A stretch of 64,000 bases of DNA from assembly GCA_001544595.2 (NCBI GenBank), contig FCOH02000014.1, forward strand, positions 62,001-126,000, written 5' to 3'. The notes under the pieces were generated by a model, which was not told where the DNA came from, searched no databases, and was given only the letters and a program-made list of their open reading frames with translations. Shown piece after piece: positions 1 through 8,800 of the stretch. Numbering within the stretch: position 1 is the stretch's first letter; the number at the start of each line of letters is the position of its first letter. The position numbers and the translations under genes are program-made. This stretch comes from Caballeronia peredens (GTDB lineage: Bacteria > Pseudomonadota > Gammaproteobacteria > Burkholderiales > Burkholderiaceae).

Positions 1-156
1 GCATGCAGCGCGGACAGTCCGCGAGAACAGACTGCTAAGCATCGCTTAAGCATTTGAAACGTTGTCGCGCCCGCGCCAAACGTTTGCAGATGGGCGATGC
101 GGGCACGTGCGTTGCTCGCCGTATCGCTGCAGGTCTACTTCAGAAGGAGGTCCGAC

Positions 157-660
157 ATGCCCGAAAAGAAAACCCTCGAGCGCGCAACGCAGGCGAAGCG
201 CGCCGGCAAGTCCGCGAGCACGCAGGCAGGTGCATTCGTGAAGGAACAGATCGATCACATCCGCGAAGGCAAGCACGGCGCGAAGTCGGCTAAGCAGGCC
301 ATCGCGATCGGGCTGTCCGAGGCGCGCCGCTCCGGCGTGAAGCTCACGTCGCCGAAGAAGGGCACGGCATCGGAGGCGACGCGCAAGAAGGCCGCGCAGG
401 ATACGAAGGCGGCGCATCGCACGAAGAAGAGTCCGGGCACCGAGTCGAAGGCGAAGCGCGCCGCCGCGTCCACGCGAGCGCTGAAGCGCGAGAGCACGAA
501 GGCAGCGTCGCCCAAGGCGCTGTCGCGGCAGGCGCATGCGGCGGCGAGCCGGCGTTCGGCCGCGGACCGTTCAGCCGCGGCGAAGAAAGGCTGGGCGACG
601 CGCCGCGCACGGGCCGCCGCTGCATCGAAGGGCTCGCGCGCGCGTCACGCGTCGCGCTGA
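157..660 (+). CDS. Lys/Ala-rich basic DUF6496-like protein
   Basis: The ATG at 157 follows a strong AGAAGGAGG ribosome-binding site, so I prefer it to an upstream GTG at 97. The 167-residue product has an N-terminal module (about residues 20-70; KEQIDHIREG, GAKSAKQAIAIGLSEARR, KLTSPKKG) that I recognise as the DUF6496 type. The rest is a low-complexity Lys/Ala/Arg/Ser tail resembling the tails of histone-like proteins. There is no signal peptide or membrane segment. A nucleic-acid-binding role is only inferred from charge. The 3' end overlaps the convergent LysR gene by 16 bases. Confidence 0.75.
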   Translation: MPEKKTLERATQAKRAGKSASTQAGAFVKEQIDHIREGKHGAKSAKQAIAIGLSEARRSGVKLTSPKKGTASEATRKKAAQDTKAAHRTKKSPGTESKAKRAAASTRALKRESTKAASPKALSRQAHAAASRRSAADRSAAAKKGWATRRARAAAASKGSRARHASR

Positions 661-1568
661 GCGGGCAGCATCCGCGCGAACGAGACGGCCATCGTCGCGA
701 GTTCCTGCGCTGCGGGCGTGAGCGGCACGCCCGCGCGTCGCAGCAGGCAGACCGGCGTTCTCGCGGCATGCTCGACGATCGGCACGACCGCCACGTGCTC
801 GCGGAAGAACGCGTGCCCCGCGAGGCTCACGGGCTCCAGCCCGAGATAGTCGCTGGCCGCGATGCAATGCAGCGTGTCGAACACGGCTTCGGTCGTCGCG
901 GCGATGCGCGGCGGCGCGAGCTGCGCTTCTTCGAACAAAGTCGACAGCTTGTTGTGCGCGGCGCCGCCGCCGCGTTGACGCGTGCTGACCCATTGCGCGT
1001 CTTTCAGATCGGCAAGCTTGCGGGCGCGCGTCAACGGATGTCCGCGACGCGCGATTACCGCGACGTCGGAATCGAAGAGCGGCGTCGTTTCCATGTCGTG
1101 GATGTCGGCTTCCGGCGCGATCAGCGCGAGCGCGAAGTCGAGGCTGCCGTCGCGGACCCACGACGTCAGCACGCGTGAAGTCGCGCTCGTCAGATGCACG
1201 TCGATGCGCGGACAGCGCTCGCGGTAGCTTTCGAGCAACGCGGGAAAAAGCCGCATCGTCGCTTCGGCGGCGAGTCCGAGCGACACGCGTCCCGTCAGTT
1301 CGCCGCGCAACTGCCGCATTTCGTCTTCGGTCTTGCGGCATTCCCCGAGAATCAGGTCCGCGCGCACGCGCAGCCGCTCGCCGATGGACGTGAGGCGCGC
1401 ACCGCGCACGTCGCGTTCGAACAGCGGGCCGCCCGCCTGCGCCTCCAGTCTGCGCAACTGCTGCGTGATGCCGCTCTGCGCGACGTCGAGCCGCCGCGCC
1501 GCGGCCCTTAGGCTGCCGGCTTCCGCGACGGCGACGAACATGCGCAACTGCGTGAGCGTGAGTTCCAC
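645..1568 (-). CDS. LysR-family transcriptional regulator
   Basis: A 307-residue LysR regulator. The N-terminal winged helix-turn-helix spans about residues 3-60 (LTQLRMFVAVAEAGSLRAAA, AQSGITQQLRRLE) and a periplasmic-binding-like effector domain follows from about residue 90. Length is normal for the family. The start is a GTG at 1568 with no good ribosome-binding site, chosen because it gives the usual LysR N-terminus. The gene is divergent from an amino-acid binding protein, and a perfect inverted repeat lies ten bases upstream of its start. That fits the classical arrangement in which a LysR protein represses itself and controls its divergent neighbour; the effector is unknown. Confidence 0.9.
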   Translation of the reverse strand: MELTLTQLRMFVAVAEAGSLRAAARRLDVAQSGITQQLRRLEAQAGGPLFERDVRGARLTSIGERLRVRADLILGECRKTEDEMRQLRGELTGRVSLGLAAEATMRLFPALLESYRERCPRIDVHLTSATSRVLTSWVRDGSLDFALALIAPEADIHDMETTPLFDSDVAVIARRGHPLTRARKLADLKDAQWVSTRQRGGGAAHNKLSTLFEEAQLAPPRIAATTEAVFDTLHCIAASDYLGLEPVSLAGHAFFREHVAVVPIVEHAARTPVCLLRRAGVPLTPAAQELATMAVSFARMLPAQRDA

Positions 1569-1577
1569 GATATCGAG

Positions 1578-1596
1578 TGATCAGTAAAAGTGATCA
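1578..1596. promoter_or_regulatory. LysR-type operator candidate (TGATCA-N7-TGATCA)
   Basis: A perfect inverted repeat, TGATCA, seven bases, TGATCA, lies in the 104-bp gap between the divergent lysR gene and the binding-protein gene. It contains the T-N11-A core typical of LysR sites. Its position just upstream of lysR suggests autoregulation. Assignment to this LysR is inference. Confidence 0.5.
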
Positions 1597-1672
1597 TGAT
1601 AAGCAAAGCGTGTCTTTTTGTGAGCGTTTTGACTTCGTACTATCGACGCTCGATCTTCGGAATCTCGCGCCC

Positions 1673-2443
1673 ATGCTCAAACTCAGCTCCTTCCTGTTCG
1701 CGGCCGCGCTGGCCGCCGCTGCTCCGGTTCACGCGAAAGACGCCGACACCTTGCGGCTCGGCATCGATCCCGGCTATCCGCCGATGGACGTGAAAACGCC
1801 CGACGGCCACGTCGCGGGCTTCGACGTCGATCTCGGCGATGAAATCTGCCGCCGCATCGCGATGCGCTGCCAGTGGGTCGAGCTCGAATTCTCCGGGATG
1901 ATTCCCGCGCTGCAGGCGCGAAAGATCGACGGAATCATGTCGTCGATGGCGATCACCGACAAGCGCATGAAGCAGATCGCGTTCTCCACCAAGCTGTTTC
2001 AGTTCCGCTCGCGCCTGATCGCGAAGCAGGGCGCGCCGCTCGCCGTGAGCGCGGACGGCCTGCGCGGCAAGCGCGTCGGCGTGCAGAGCGGCAGCCAGTT
2101 CGAAACCTACGCGATGAAGAACTGGCAGCCCGGCGGCGTCGAAGTGGTCGCGTATCAGAGCCAGGAAGGCGTATTCAACGATCTCGCCGCGGGGCGCCTC
2201 GACGCCGCGCTGCTCGGCTCGGTGGAAGCGGAGCACGGCTTTCTGAAGACGTCGCGCGGCGCGGGCTTCGCGTTCGTCGGCGAGCCGCTGTCGATGGGCG
2301 ATCACGGCGTCGGCATGGGCTTGCGGCAGGACGACACGCAGCTCAAAGCCCGCGTGGACAAGGCTGTGAAGGACATGCGCGCAGACGGCACATATCAGAA
2401 GATCGCGCGCAAGTATTTCGATTTCGACGTCTACGGCGAGTAA
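1673..2443 (+). CDS. Polar amino-acid ABC transporter substrate-binding protein
   Basis: A 256-residue type 3 extracellular solute-binding protein. A signal peptide is visible (MLKLSSFLFAAALAAAAPVHA, cleavage near residue 21), followed by the family pattern LRLGIDPGYPPMD, GFDVDLGDEICRR and DGIMSSMAITDKRMKQIAFS, the hallmarks of Lys/Arg/Orn- or His-binding proteins. I use ATG 1673 because it starts the signal peptide; an in-frame start at 1577 would put a non-signal extension before it. No permease or ATPase gene is adjacent, so the protein must share membrane components from elsewhere or act in sensing. A deacylase gene follows after 10 bases, suggesting an operon for an acylated amino acid. 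Confidence 0.88.
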   Translation: MLKLSSFLFAAALAAAAPVHAKDADTLRLGIDPGYPPMDVKTPDGHVAGFDVDLGDEICRRIAMRCQWVELEFSGMIPALQARKIDGIMSSMAITDKRMKQIAFSTKLFQFRSRLIAKQGAPLAVSADGLRGKRVGVQSGSQFETYAMKNWQPGGVEVVAYQSQEGVFNDLAAGRLDAALLGSVEAEHGFLKTSRGAGFAFVGEPLSMGDHGVGMGLRQDDTQLKARVDKAVKDMRADGTYQKIARKYFDFDVYGE

Positions 2444-2453
2444 GGAATCACCG

Positions 2454-3581
2454 ATGCTGACCCAACGCCATCCACTCGTCTCGACGACCCTCGGCACTTC
2501 GCGCGAACTCGTCAGCTTTCATTTCGGCGACGCGAACAGCGGCCGCGACAAGGTCTACGTGCAGGCCTCGCTGCACGCCGACGAAACCCCCGCGATGCTC
2601 ACCGCGTGGACACTGAAACAGCGCCTGGCCGCGCTCGAAGCCGAAGGCCGCATGCGCGGCGCAGTCGTGCTCGTGCCGGTCGCGAATCCGATCGGCTTGT
2701 CGCAGCATGTGCTCGGCCAGTTTCTCGGCCGCTTCGAGGCGAACAGCGGGCATAACTTCAATCGCGGCTTTCCGCTGCCGTCGGCCGCCGCGCTGATCGA
2801 GCGCGCGGGCGCGCGCTTTTCGTCCGGCGATGCCGCGCACAACGCGCGTGTCGTGCGCGCCGTGCTTGTCGACATGCTCGGCGAAACGACCGCGAAAAAC
2901 GAGTTCGAATCGCTGCGTCTCGCGCTGCTCACGCTCGCGTCGCAGGCGGATGTCGTGCTCGATCTGCATTGCTCGCTCGAAGCGACCATGCATGTCTACA
3001 CGAGTCCCGCGAGCTGGCCCGCCATCGAGCCGCTCGCGCGTCATCTCCGCGCGAACGGCGTGCTGCTCGCGACCGATTCCGGCGGCCAGTCCTTCGACGA
3101 GGTTCACGCGCTCCTGTGGAACCAAGTGCGCGGGCGTCTCGGCGACGAGTTTCCGCTCGGCGCGCCGAACATTGCGGCGACGATCGAGCATCGCGGCCAG
3201 CGCGATGTCGACTACGAGACGGCCGCGCACGATGCCGATGCCATCGTCGAATATCTGATCGTGCGCGGCGTGATCGAGGGCACGGCCACGGACGCGCCGC
3301 CGCTCGCGCAGCCCGCCACGCCGCTCGCGGGCAGCCAGCAACTGACGGCGCCGGTGAGCGGGATCGTCGTGTATCGGGCGAAGGTGGGCGCGCGGCTGAA
3401 AGCAGGCGATCCGGTGTTCGATATCGTCGATCCGCTGACCGACGCGGTCACGACCGTCGCCACGAGCAACGACGGCGTGTTCTACATGCGACGCGCGATT
3501 CGCTTCGTCTACGCGGGCGCGCCGATGGGACGCGTCACCGGCGAGACGCCTATCAGGAGCGGCGTGCTGATCGGCGCCTAG
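2454..3581 (+). CDS. AstE/aspartoacylase-family deacylase
   Basis: A 375-residue zinc hydrolase of the succinylglutamate desuccinylase/aspartoacylase family (M14-like). Likely zinc ligands are H41 and E44 in the HADET motif and H172 in DLHCSLE; the substrate-binding NFNRGF motif is at about 101-106. The C-terminal ~75 residues (APVSGIVVYRAKVGARLKAG onward) form a biotinyl-lipoyl-like barrel seen in this subfamily. Members remove acyl groups from N-acyl amino acids, including the ectoine-degradation deacetylase DoeB, so the specific substrate is unknown. An AAGGA ribosome-binding site precedes ATG 2454. The gene is co-directional and tightly spaced with the preceding amino-acid binding protein. 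Confidence 0.85.
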   Translation: MLTQRHPLVSTTLGTSRELVSFHFGDANSGRDKVYVQASLHADETPAMLTAWTLKQRLAALEAEGRMRGAVVLVPVANPIGLSQHVLGQFLGRFEANSGHNFNRGFPLPSAAALIERAGARFSSGDAAHNARVVRAVLVDMLGETTAKNEFESLRLALLTLASQADVVLDLHCSLEATMHVYTSPASWPAIEPLARHLRANGVLLATDSGGQSFDEVHALLWNQVRGRLGDEFPLGAPNIAATIEHRGQRDVDYETAAHDADAIVEYLIVRGVIEGTATDAPPLAQPATPLAGSQQLTAPVSGIVVYRAKVGARLKAGDPVFDIVDPLTDAVTTVATSNDGVFYMRRAIRFVYAGAPMGRVTGETPIRSGVLIGA

Positions 3582-3596
3582 GAGCGGCAGGCCACG

Positions 3597-4664
3597 TCAG
3601 GCGAGACGCCGCGCGATCGCCGCGCCGACTTCCTGCGTGTTCGCGCGGCCGCCCAGATCGCCGGTGTGCGGGCCTTGCTTCAGCACGCTTTCGATGGCGG
3701 CGAGCATCGCGTCGTGCGCGGCGCGTTCGCCGAGGAAGTCGAGCATCATCGCGGCGGACCAGATCATCGCGATCGGATTGGCGATGCCCTTACCCGCGAT
3801 ATCCGGCGCCGATCCGTGCACCGGCTCGAACAGCGACGGAAAGTTGCGCTCCGGATTCATGTTCGCCGACGGCGCAATGCCGATCGTGCCCGTGCAGGCC
3901 GGCCCGAGATCCGAAAGAATGTCGCCGAAGAGATTGGTCGCGACGACCACATCGAAGCGATCCGGATTGAGCACGAAACGCGCGCACAGAATGTCGATGT
4001 GCTGCTTGTCCCACTTGATATCCGGATACTGCTGCGCGATTTCGGCGGCACGCGAATCCCACCACGGCATGCTGATCGAGATGCCGTTGCTCTTCGTCGC
4101 GACCGTCAGCGTTTTCTTCCGGCGTTGTGCCAGATCGAACGCGAACTTCAGCACGCGTTCGGCACCCTTGCGCGTGAAGATCGAGGTCTGCGACACGAAC
4201 TCGCGTTCGGTGCCTTCGAACATCACGCCGCCGACCGACGAATATTCGCCTTCGGTGTTTTCACGCACGATCATGAAGTCGATGTCGCCCGCGCGGCGAT
4301 TGGCGAGCGGCGAAGGCACGCCGTCGAACAAACGCGCGGGCCGCAGATTGATGTACTGATCGAATTCGCGGCGGAACTTGAGCAGCGAGCCCCACAGCGA
4401 GATATGGTCGGGCACCGTGTCCGGCCAGCCGACCGCGCCGAACAGGATCGCGTCGGCGTCCTGAAGCTGCGCTTTCCAGTCGTCGGGCATCATCTGGCCG
4501 TGGCTGGCGTAGTAGTCGCAGCTCGCCCATTCGATGTGCTTGTACTCCAGCGCGATGCCGAAGCGCTTGCTGACGGCATCGAGCGCGCGCAAGGCTTCGG
4601 GCATCACTTCACGGCCGATGCCGTCGCCGGGAATCACGGCGATGCGGTATGCGTTGCGGGTCAT
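3597..4664 (-). CDS. ttuC: Tartrate dehydrogenase/decarboxylase-type isocitrate-family enzyme
   Basis: A 355-residue member of the isocitrate/isopropylmalate dehydrogenase family. It has the N-terminal IPGDGIGREV motif, the MIVRENTEGEYS motif, the metal-binding NLFGDILSDL motif and the C-terminal EPVHGSAPDIAGKGIANP nucleotide-binding signature. YHIEWAS-like N-terminal context and overall pattern match TtuC tartrate dehydrogenase rather than LeuB. It would oxidise tartrate or D-malate with NAD+ and Mn2+. An AGGAGA ribosome-binding site precedes the ATG. It is convergent with the deacylase gene, with 15 bases between stops. D-malate dehydrogenase is the main alternative. Confidence 0.88.
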   Translation of the reverse strand: MTRNAYRIAVIPGDGIGREVMPEALRALDAVSKRFGIALEYKHIEWASCDYYASHGQMMPDDWKAQLQDADAILFGAVGWPDTVPDHISLWGSLLKFRREFDQYINLRPARLFDGVPSPLANRRAGDIDFMIVRENTEGEYSSVGGVMFEGTEREFVSQTSIFTRKGAERVLKFAFDLAQRRKKTLTVATKSNGISISMPWWDSRAAEIAQQYPDIKWDKQHIDILCARFVLNPDRFDVVVATNLFGDILSDLGPACTGTIGIAPSANMNPERNFPSLFEPVHGSAPDIAGKGIANPIAMIWSAAMMLDFLGERAAHDAMLAAIESVLKQGPHTGDLGGRANTQEVGAAIARRLA

Positions 4665-4784
4665 GCGTGTCTCCTGTGAGTCCGTGAAACGCGAGTGGAG
4701 CGGCGATTATTTCATCGATCGCCGTGCCGAGCGCGTGTTTCCCTTGCTCGCTAGAATGACTCTTCCCGTTTCGAGGAGTCCGCC

Positions 4785-5675
4785 ATGCTCGACTTCGGAC
4801 GCCATGCGCGCACGCCGACGCTCGATATCGCCTACGCCGACGCCGGTCCCGCCGACGCTCCCGTCGTGATCCTGCTGCACGGCTGGCCCGACGCCGCGCG
4901 CGCGTGGAAGGCGGTGGCCGCGCGGCTGAACGCGGCGGGCTATCGCACCGTCGTGCCCGAACTGCGCGGCGCGGGCGACACGCGCTTTCACTCCGCCGAC
5001 ACCGTGCGCGACGGCTCCGGCGTCGCGCTGGCGAAAGACGCCGTCGATCTCGCCGATGCGCTGGGCATCGCGAAATTCGATGTCGTCGGCCACGACTGGG
5101 GCGCGCGCGCCGCGTACACCATTGCCGCGCTGTTTCCCGAGCGCGTGCGTCGCATGGCCGCGCTCGCGCTGGCGTATCAGCCGCGCGGCGTGTTCACACT
5201 GCCGGATTTCTCGCAGGCGCGGCGCTTCTGGTACCAGTGGTTCATGTCGCTCGACGGCGGCCCGGACGCCATCGCCGCCGATCCCAAAGGCTTCGCGCGC
5301 ATCCAGTGGGACACGTGGTCGCCGCCCGGCTGGTTCGACGAAGCCGAGTTCGCGACCACCGCGCGCGCCTTCGACAACCCGGACTGGGTGTCGATCACGC
5401 TCAACGCTTATCGCCGGCGCTGGCGCGGCGACCAGCCGTCCGATCCGGCGCTCGCCGATCTGTACTCGCGGCTCGCGACCGTCGAGCGCATCGGCATACC
5501 AGCGCTGATGATCCAGGGCGGCGCGGATTCGTGCGACGAACCGGCGAGTTCCGCGGGGCAGGAGGGATATTTCACGGCGGGCTATCGGCGCGTGGTGATC
5601 GACGGCGCGGGACATTTTCCGCTGCGCGAGGCGCCCGACGCCGTCGCGGACGCGGTGATCGCGCATCTGAAGTAA
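4785..5675 (+). CDS. Alpha/beta hydrolase, epoxide-hydrolase-like
   Basis: A 296-residue alpha/beta hydrolase. The oxyanion motif HGWPD is at 32-36, and the nucleophile elbow GHDWGA carries an aspartate at about D104 rather than serine. The late histidine is in GAGHFPLRE. An Asp nucleophile with HGxP is characteristic of soluble epoxide hydrolases and haloalkane dehalogenases. No signal peptide is seen, so it is cytoplasmic. The start is set by GAGGAG six bases before ATG 4785. The substrate is unknown. It is divergent from the tartrate dehydrogenase gene and separated from uvrA by an SOS box. Confidence 0.85.
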   Translation: MLDFGRHARTPTLDIAYADAGPADAPVVILLHGWPDAARAWKAVAARLNAAGYRTVVPELRGAGDTRFHSADTVRDGSGVALAKDAVDLADALGIAKFDVVGHDWGARAAYTIAALFPERVRRMAALALAYQPRGVFTLPDFSQARRFWYQWFMSLDGGPDAIAADPKGFARIQWDTWSPPGWFDEAEFATTARAFDNPDWVSITLNAYRRRWRGDQPSDPALADLYSRLATVERIGIPALMIQGGADSCDEPASSAGQEGYFTAGYRRVVIDGAGHFPLREAPDAVADAVIAHLK

Positions 5676-5727
5676 GAGCGAGGCAGGCGAGCGTCTTGCG
5701 CATCCGAGGCGAACACTCGCGTCACGT

Positions 5728-5757
5728 TTGGCGACAAATACTGTATGCGTGTACAGT
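5728..5757 (+). promoter_or_regulatory. Putative promoter of double-length uvrA
   Basis: TTGGCG (5728-5733) and TACAGT (5752-5757) are spaced 18 bases apart and read as -35 and -10 elements. The -10 lies inside the LexA box, so LexA binding would block RNA polymerase. The elements are seen directly; their use is inferred. Confidence 0.4.
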
Positions 5758-5758
5758 A
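5739..5758. promoter_or_regulatory. LexA (SOS) box upstream of uvrA
   Basis: TACTGTATGCGTGTACAGTA matches the gammaproteobacterial/betaproteobacterial LexA consensus (TACTGTATATATATACAGTA) at 17 of 20 positions, with intact CTGT and ACAG half-sites. It lies about 105 bases before the start I prefer for the UvrA gene. Confidence 0.88.
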
Positions 5759-5862
5759 CTGTTCGCTACGGCGGGCGCGCGCGTCCGAACACTCGCGCGA
5801 CGCCGCCCACGGTCCCGGCAAAACCGGACCAGGCCGCCCAACTCATTGAACCGGTTGAAAAA

Positions 5863-8800
5863 TTGGCATCGAATAACGCAATCCGCATTCGCGGCGCACG
5901 TCAGCACAATCTCAAGAATCTCGATCTTGATTTGCACACCGGCCAGATGACGGTCGTGACCGGCCCGTCCGGCTCCGGCAAGTCGAGTCTCGTGTTCGAT
6001 ACGCTGTACGCCGAAGGCCAGCGCCGCTACGTCGAAACCTTCAGCGCGTACGCACGCCAGTTTCTCGACCGGATGGACCGGCCGCAGGTCGATCGCGTGG
6101 ACGGCGTGCCGCCCGCCATCGCCATCGACCAGACGAATCCGGTGCGCAGTTCGCGCTCGACCGTCGGCACGATGACCGAGCTGAACGATCATCTGAAGCT
6201 GTTCTACGCGCGCGCCGCCGAACTGTTCGACAAGAAGACGTCGCACCGCGTGCGCCACGACACGCCCGAGACGATCTACGCCGAGCTGCTCGAGCGCACG
6301 CGCGCCGAGGATCCGCGTCTCGCGATCACGTTTCCCGTCGAATTGCCCGATACCGCGAGCGACGAGGAAGTCGAGCAATGGCTGTCCGCGAGCGGCTACA
6401 CGCGCGTGCAGGCGAAGCGCCACGTGCAGACGGAATCCGGCGCGCGGCAAGTGCTCGATGTCGTCGCGGACCGTTTCCGCCTGCAGAACACCGAGCGTTC
6501 GCGCGCGCTGGAGGCGATCGAAAGCGCGCTCCTGCGCGGCACGGGCCGCGTGAACATCTACGTGCTGAAGGACGAAGCGGAGCCGGACATCTGGCGGTTT
6601 TCCACCGGCCTGCACAGCCCGGAAAGCGATCTGCGCTATGCAGATCCGCAACCGGCGCTGTTCTCGTTCAACTCTGCTTACGGCGCGTGCGAAACCTGCC
6701 GCGGGTTCGGGCGCGTGATCGGCGTCGATTACGGGCTCGTCATTCCCGACGAAAGCAAGACGCTGCGCGAAGGCGCCGTCAAGACGCTGCAGACGCCCGC
6801 GTGGAAAGAGAACCAGGACGACCTCGTGCGCTACGGCACGAAGGCGGGCATCCGTCTCGGCGTGCCGTGGAACGAGCTGACGCAGAAGGAACGCGACTGG
6901 GTCATCAAGGGTTCGCCCGACTGGAACGGCAAGTGGCAGAACCAGTGGTACGGCGTGCAGCGTTTCTTCGACTATCTGGAGTCGAAAGCGTACAAGATGC
7001 ACATCCGCGTGCTGCTGTCGAAATATCGTAGCTACACGACGTGCCCGGTGTGCGCCGGCGCGCGTCTGAAAACCGAATCGCTGCTGTGGCGTCTCGGCAC
7101 GAAGGAACAGGCCGACGCGGTGCTGGCGCCGTCGCAGCGCTTCATGCCGCAAGGCGTCGACTGGACCCGCGCGCAGCTCGAAGCGCTGCCGGGCCTGACC
7201 GTGCACGATCTGATGCTGATGCCGATCGAGCGCATCCGCCGCTTCTTCGATTCGCTGACGCTGCCGTCCACGCTGCTCGACGAAGCGCTCAAGCTGCTGC
7301 ACGCCGAAGTGCGCACGCGCCTCAAATATCTGTGCGACGTCGGCCTCGGCTATCTGACGCTCGATCGCCAGAGCCGCACGCTTTCGGGCGGCGAAGTGCA
7401 GCGCATCAACCTGACGACCGCGCTCGGCACCTCGCTCGTGAACACGCTGTTCGTGCTCGACGAGCCGAGCATCGGGCTGCATCCGCGCGATCTGAACCGC
7501 ATCGTCGAGGCGATGCACCGGCTGCGCGACGCGGGCAACACGCTCGTCGTGGTCGAGCACGATCCGTCGGTGATGCTTGCGGCCGATCGTCTGATCGACA
7601 TGGGACCGGGGCCGGGCGAGCGCGGCGGCCAGATCGTCTACGACGGCACACCCGCCGAGATCCAGACCACCGACACGTTGACCGGCGCCTATCTCGGCGG
7701 CCGCAAGCATGTCGCGCACGCGTCGAACTGGAACCGCCGCGCCGTCGATGACAAAACACCGCGCCTCACGCTCGAAGGTGCGAGCGATCACAATCTGCAA
7801 GATGTCACGGTCGAGATTCCGCTGCAGCGGCTCGTCTGCGTGACGGGCGTCTCGGGTTCGGGCAAATCGACGCTGATTCAGGACGTGCTCGCGCCCGCGC
7901 TGATGCGTCACTTCGGCAAGGCGACGGAAGCGCCCGGCGCGTTTCGCGCGCTCAGGGGCGCGGAGCAGTTGAGCGACGTCGTGTTCGTCGATCAGTCGCC
8001 GATCGGACGCACGGCGCGCTCGAATCCGGCGAGCTATGTCGGCGCGTTCGACGAAATCCGCAAGCTCTACGCGAAGGCGCCGCTCGCGTTGCAGCGCGGC
8101 TACAGCGCGAGCATGTTCAGCTTCAATTCGGGCGATGGCCGCTGCCCGACCTGCGGCGGCTCGGGCTTCGAGCACGTCGAGATGCAGTTCCTGAGCGACG
8201 TCTATCTGCGTTGCCCGGATTGCGACGGCCGGCGTTATCGCGCGGAAGTGCTCGAAGTGAAGATCGAGCGCGGCGGGCGTCATCTGAGCGTCGCCGACGT
8301 GCTCGAACTGACGGTGAGCGAGGCCGTCGAGTGCTTTGCCGGCGACGCCGAAGTGCTGCGCGTGCTGCAGCCTATCGTCGATGTCGGGCTCGAATACGTG
8401 CGTCTCGGCCAGCCGGTGCCGACGCTCTCCGGCGGCGAGGCGCAGCGCCTCAAACTCGCGGGTTTCCTCGCGGAGACGTCGCAGACGAAAAAAGGCGGCA
8501 AGGACAGCGAAAAGGAAAGCCGTCTCTTCATGTTCGACGAGCCGACCACGGGCCTGCATTTCGACGACATCGCCAAGCTGATGCAGGCGCTGCGGCGCTT
8601 GCTGGAGCGCGGGCATTCGCTGATCGTGATCGAGCACAATCTCGACGTGATCCGCGCGGCCGACTGGATCATCGATCTCGGGCCGGAAGGCGGCGACGGC
8701 GGCGGGCAAGTGGTGTGCGTCGGCACGCCGGACGATGTCGCCGCGTGCGAGCAGTCGCACACGGGCCGCGCGCTGATCGACTACGACGAAGCCATGCAGC

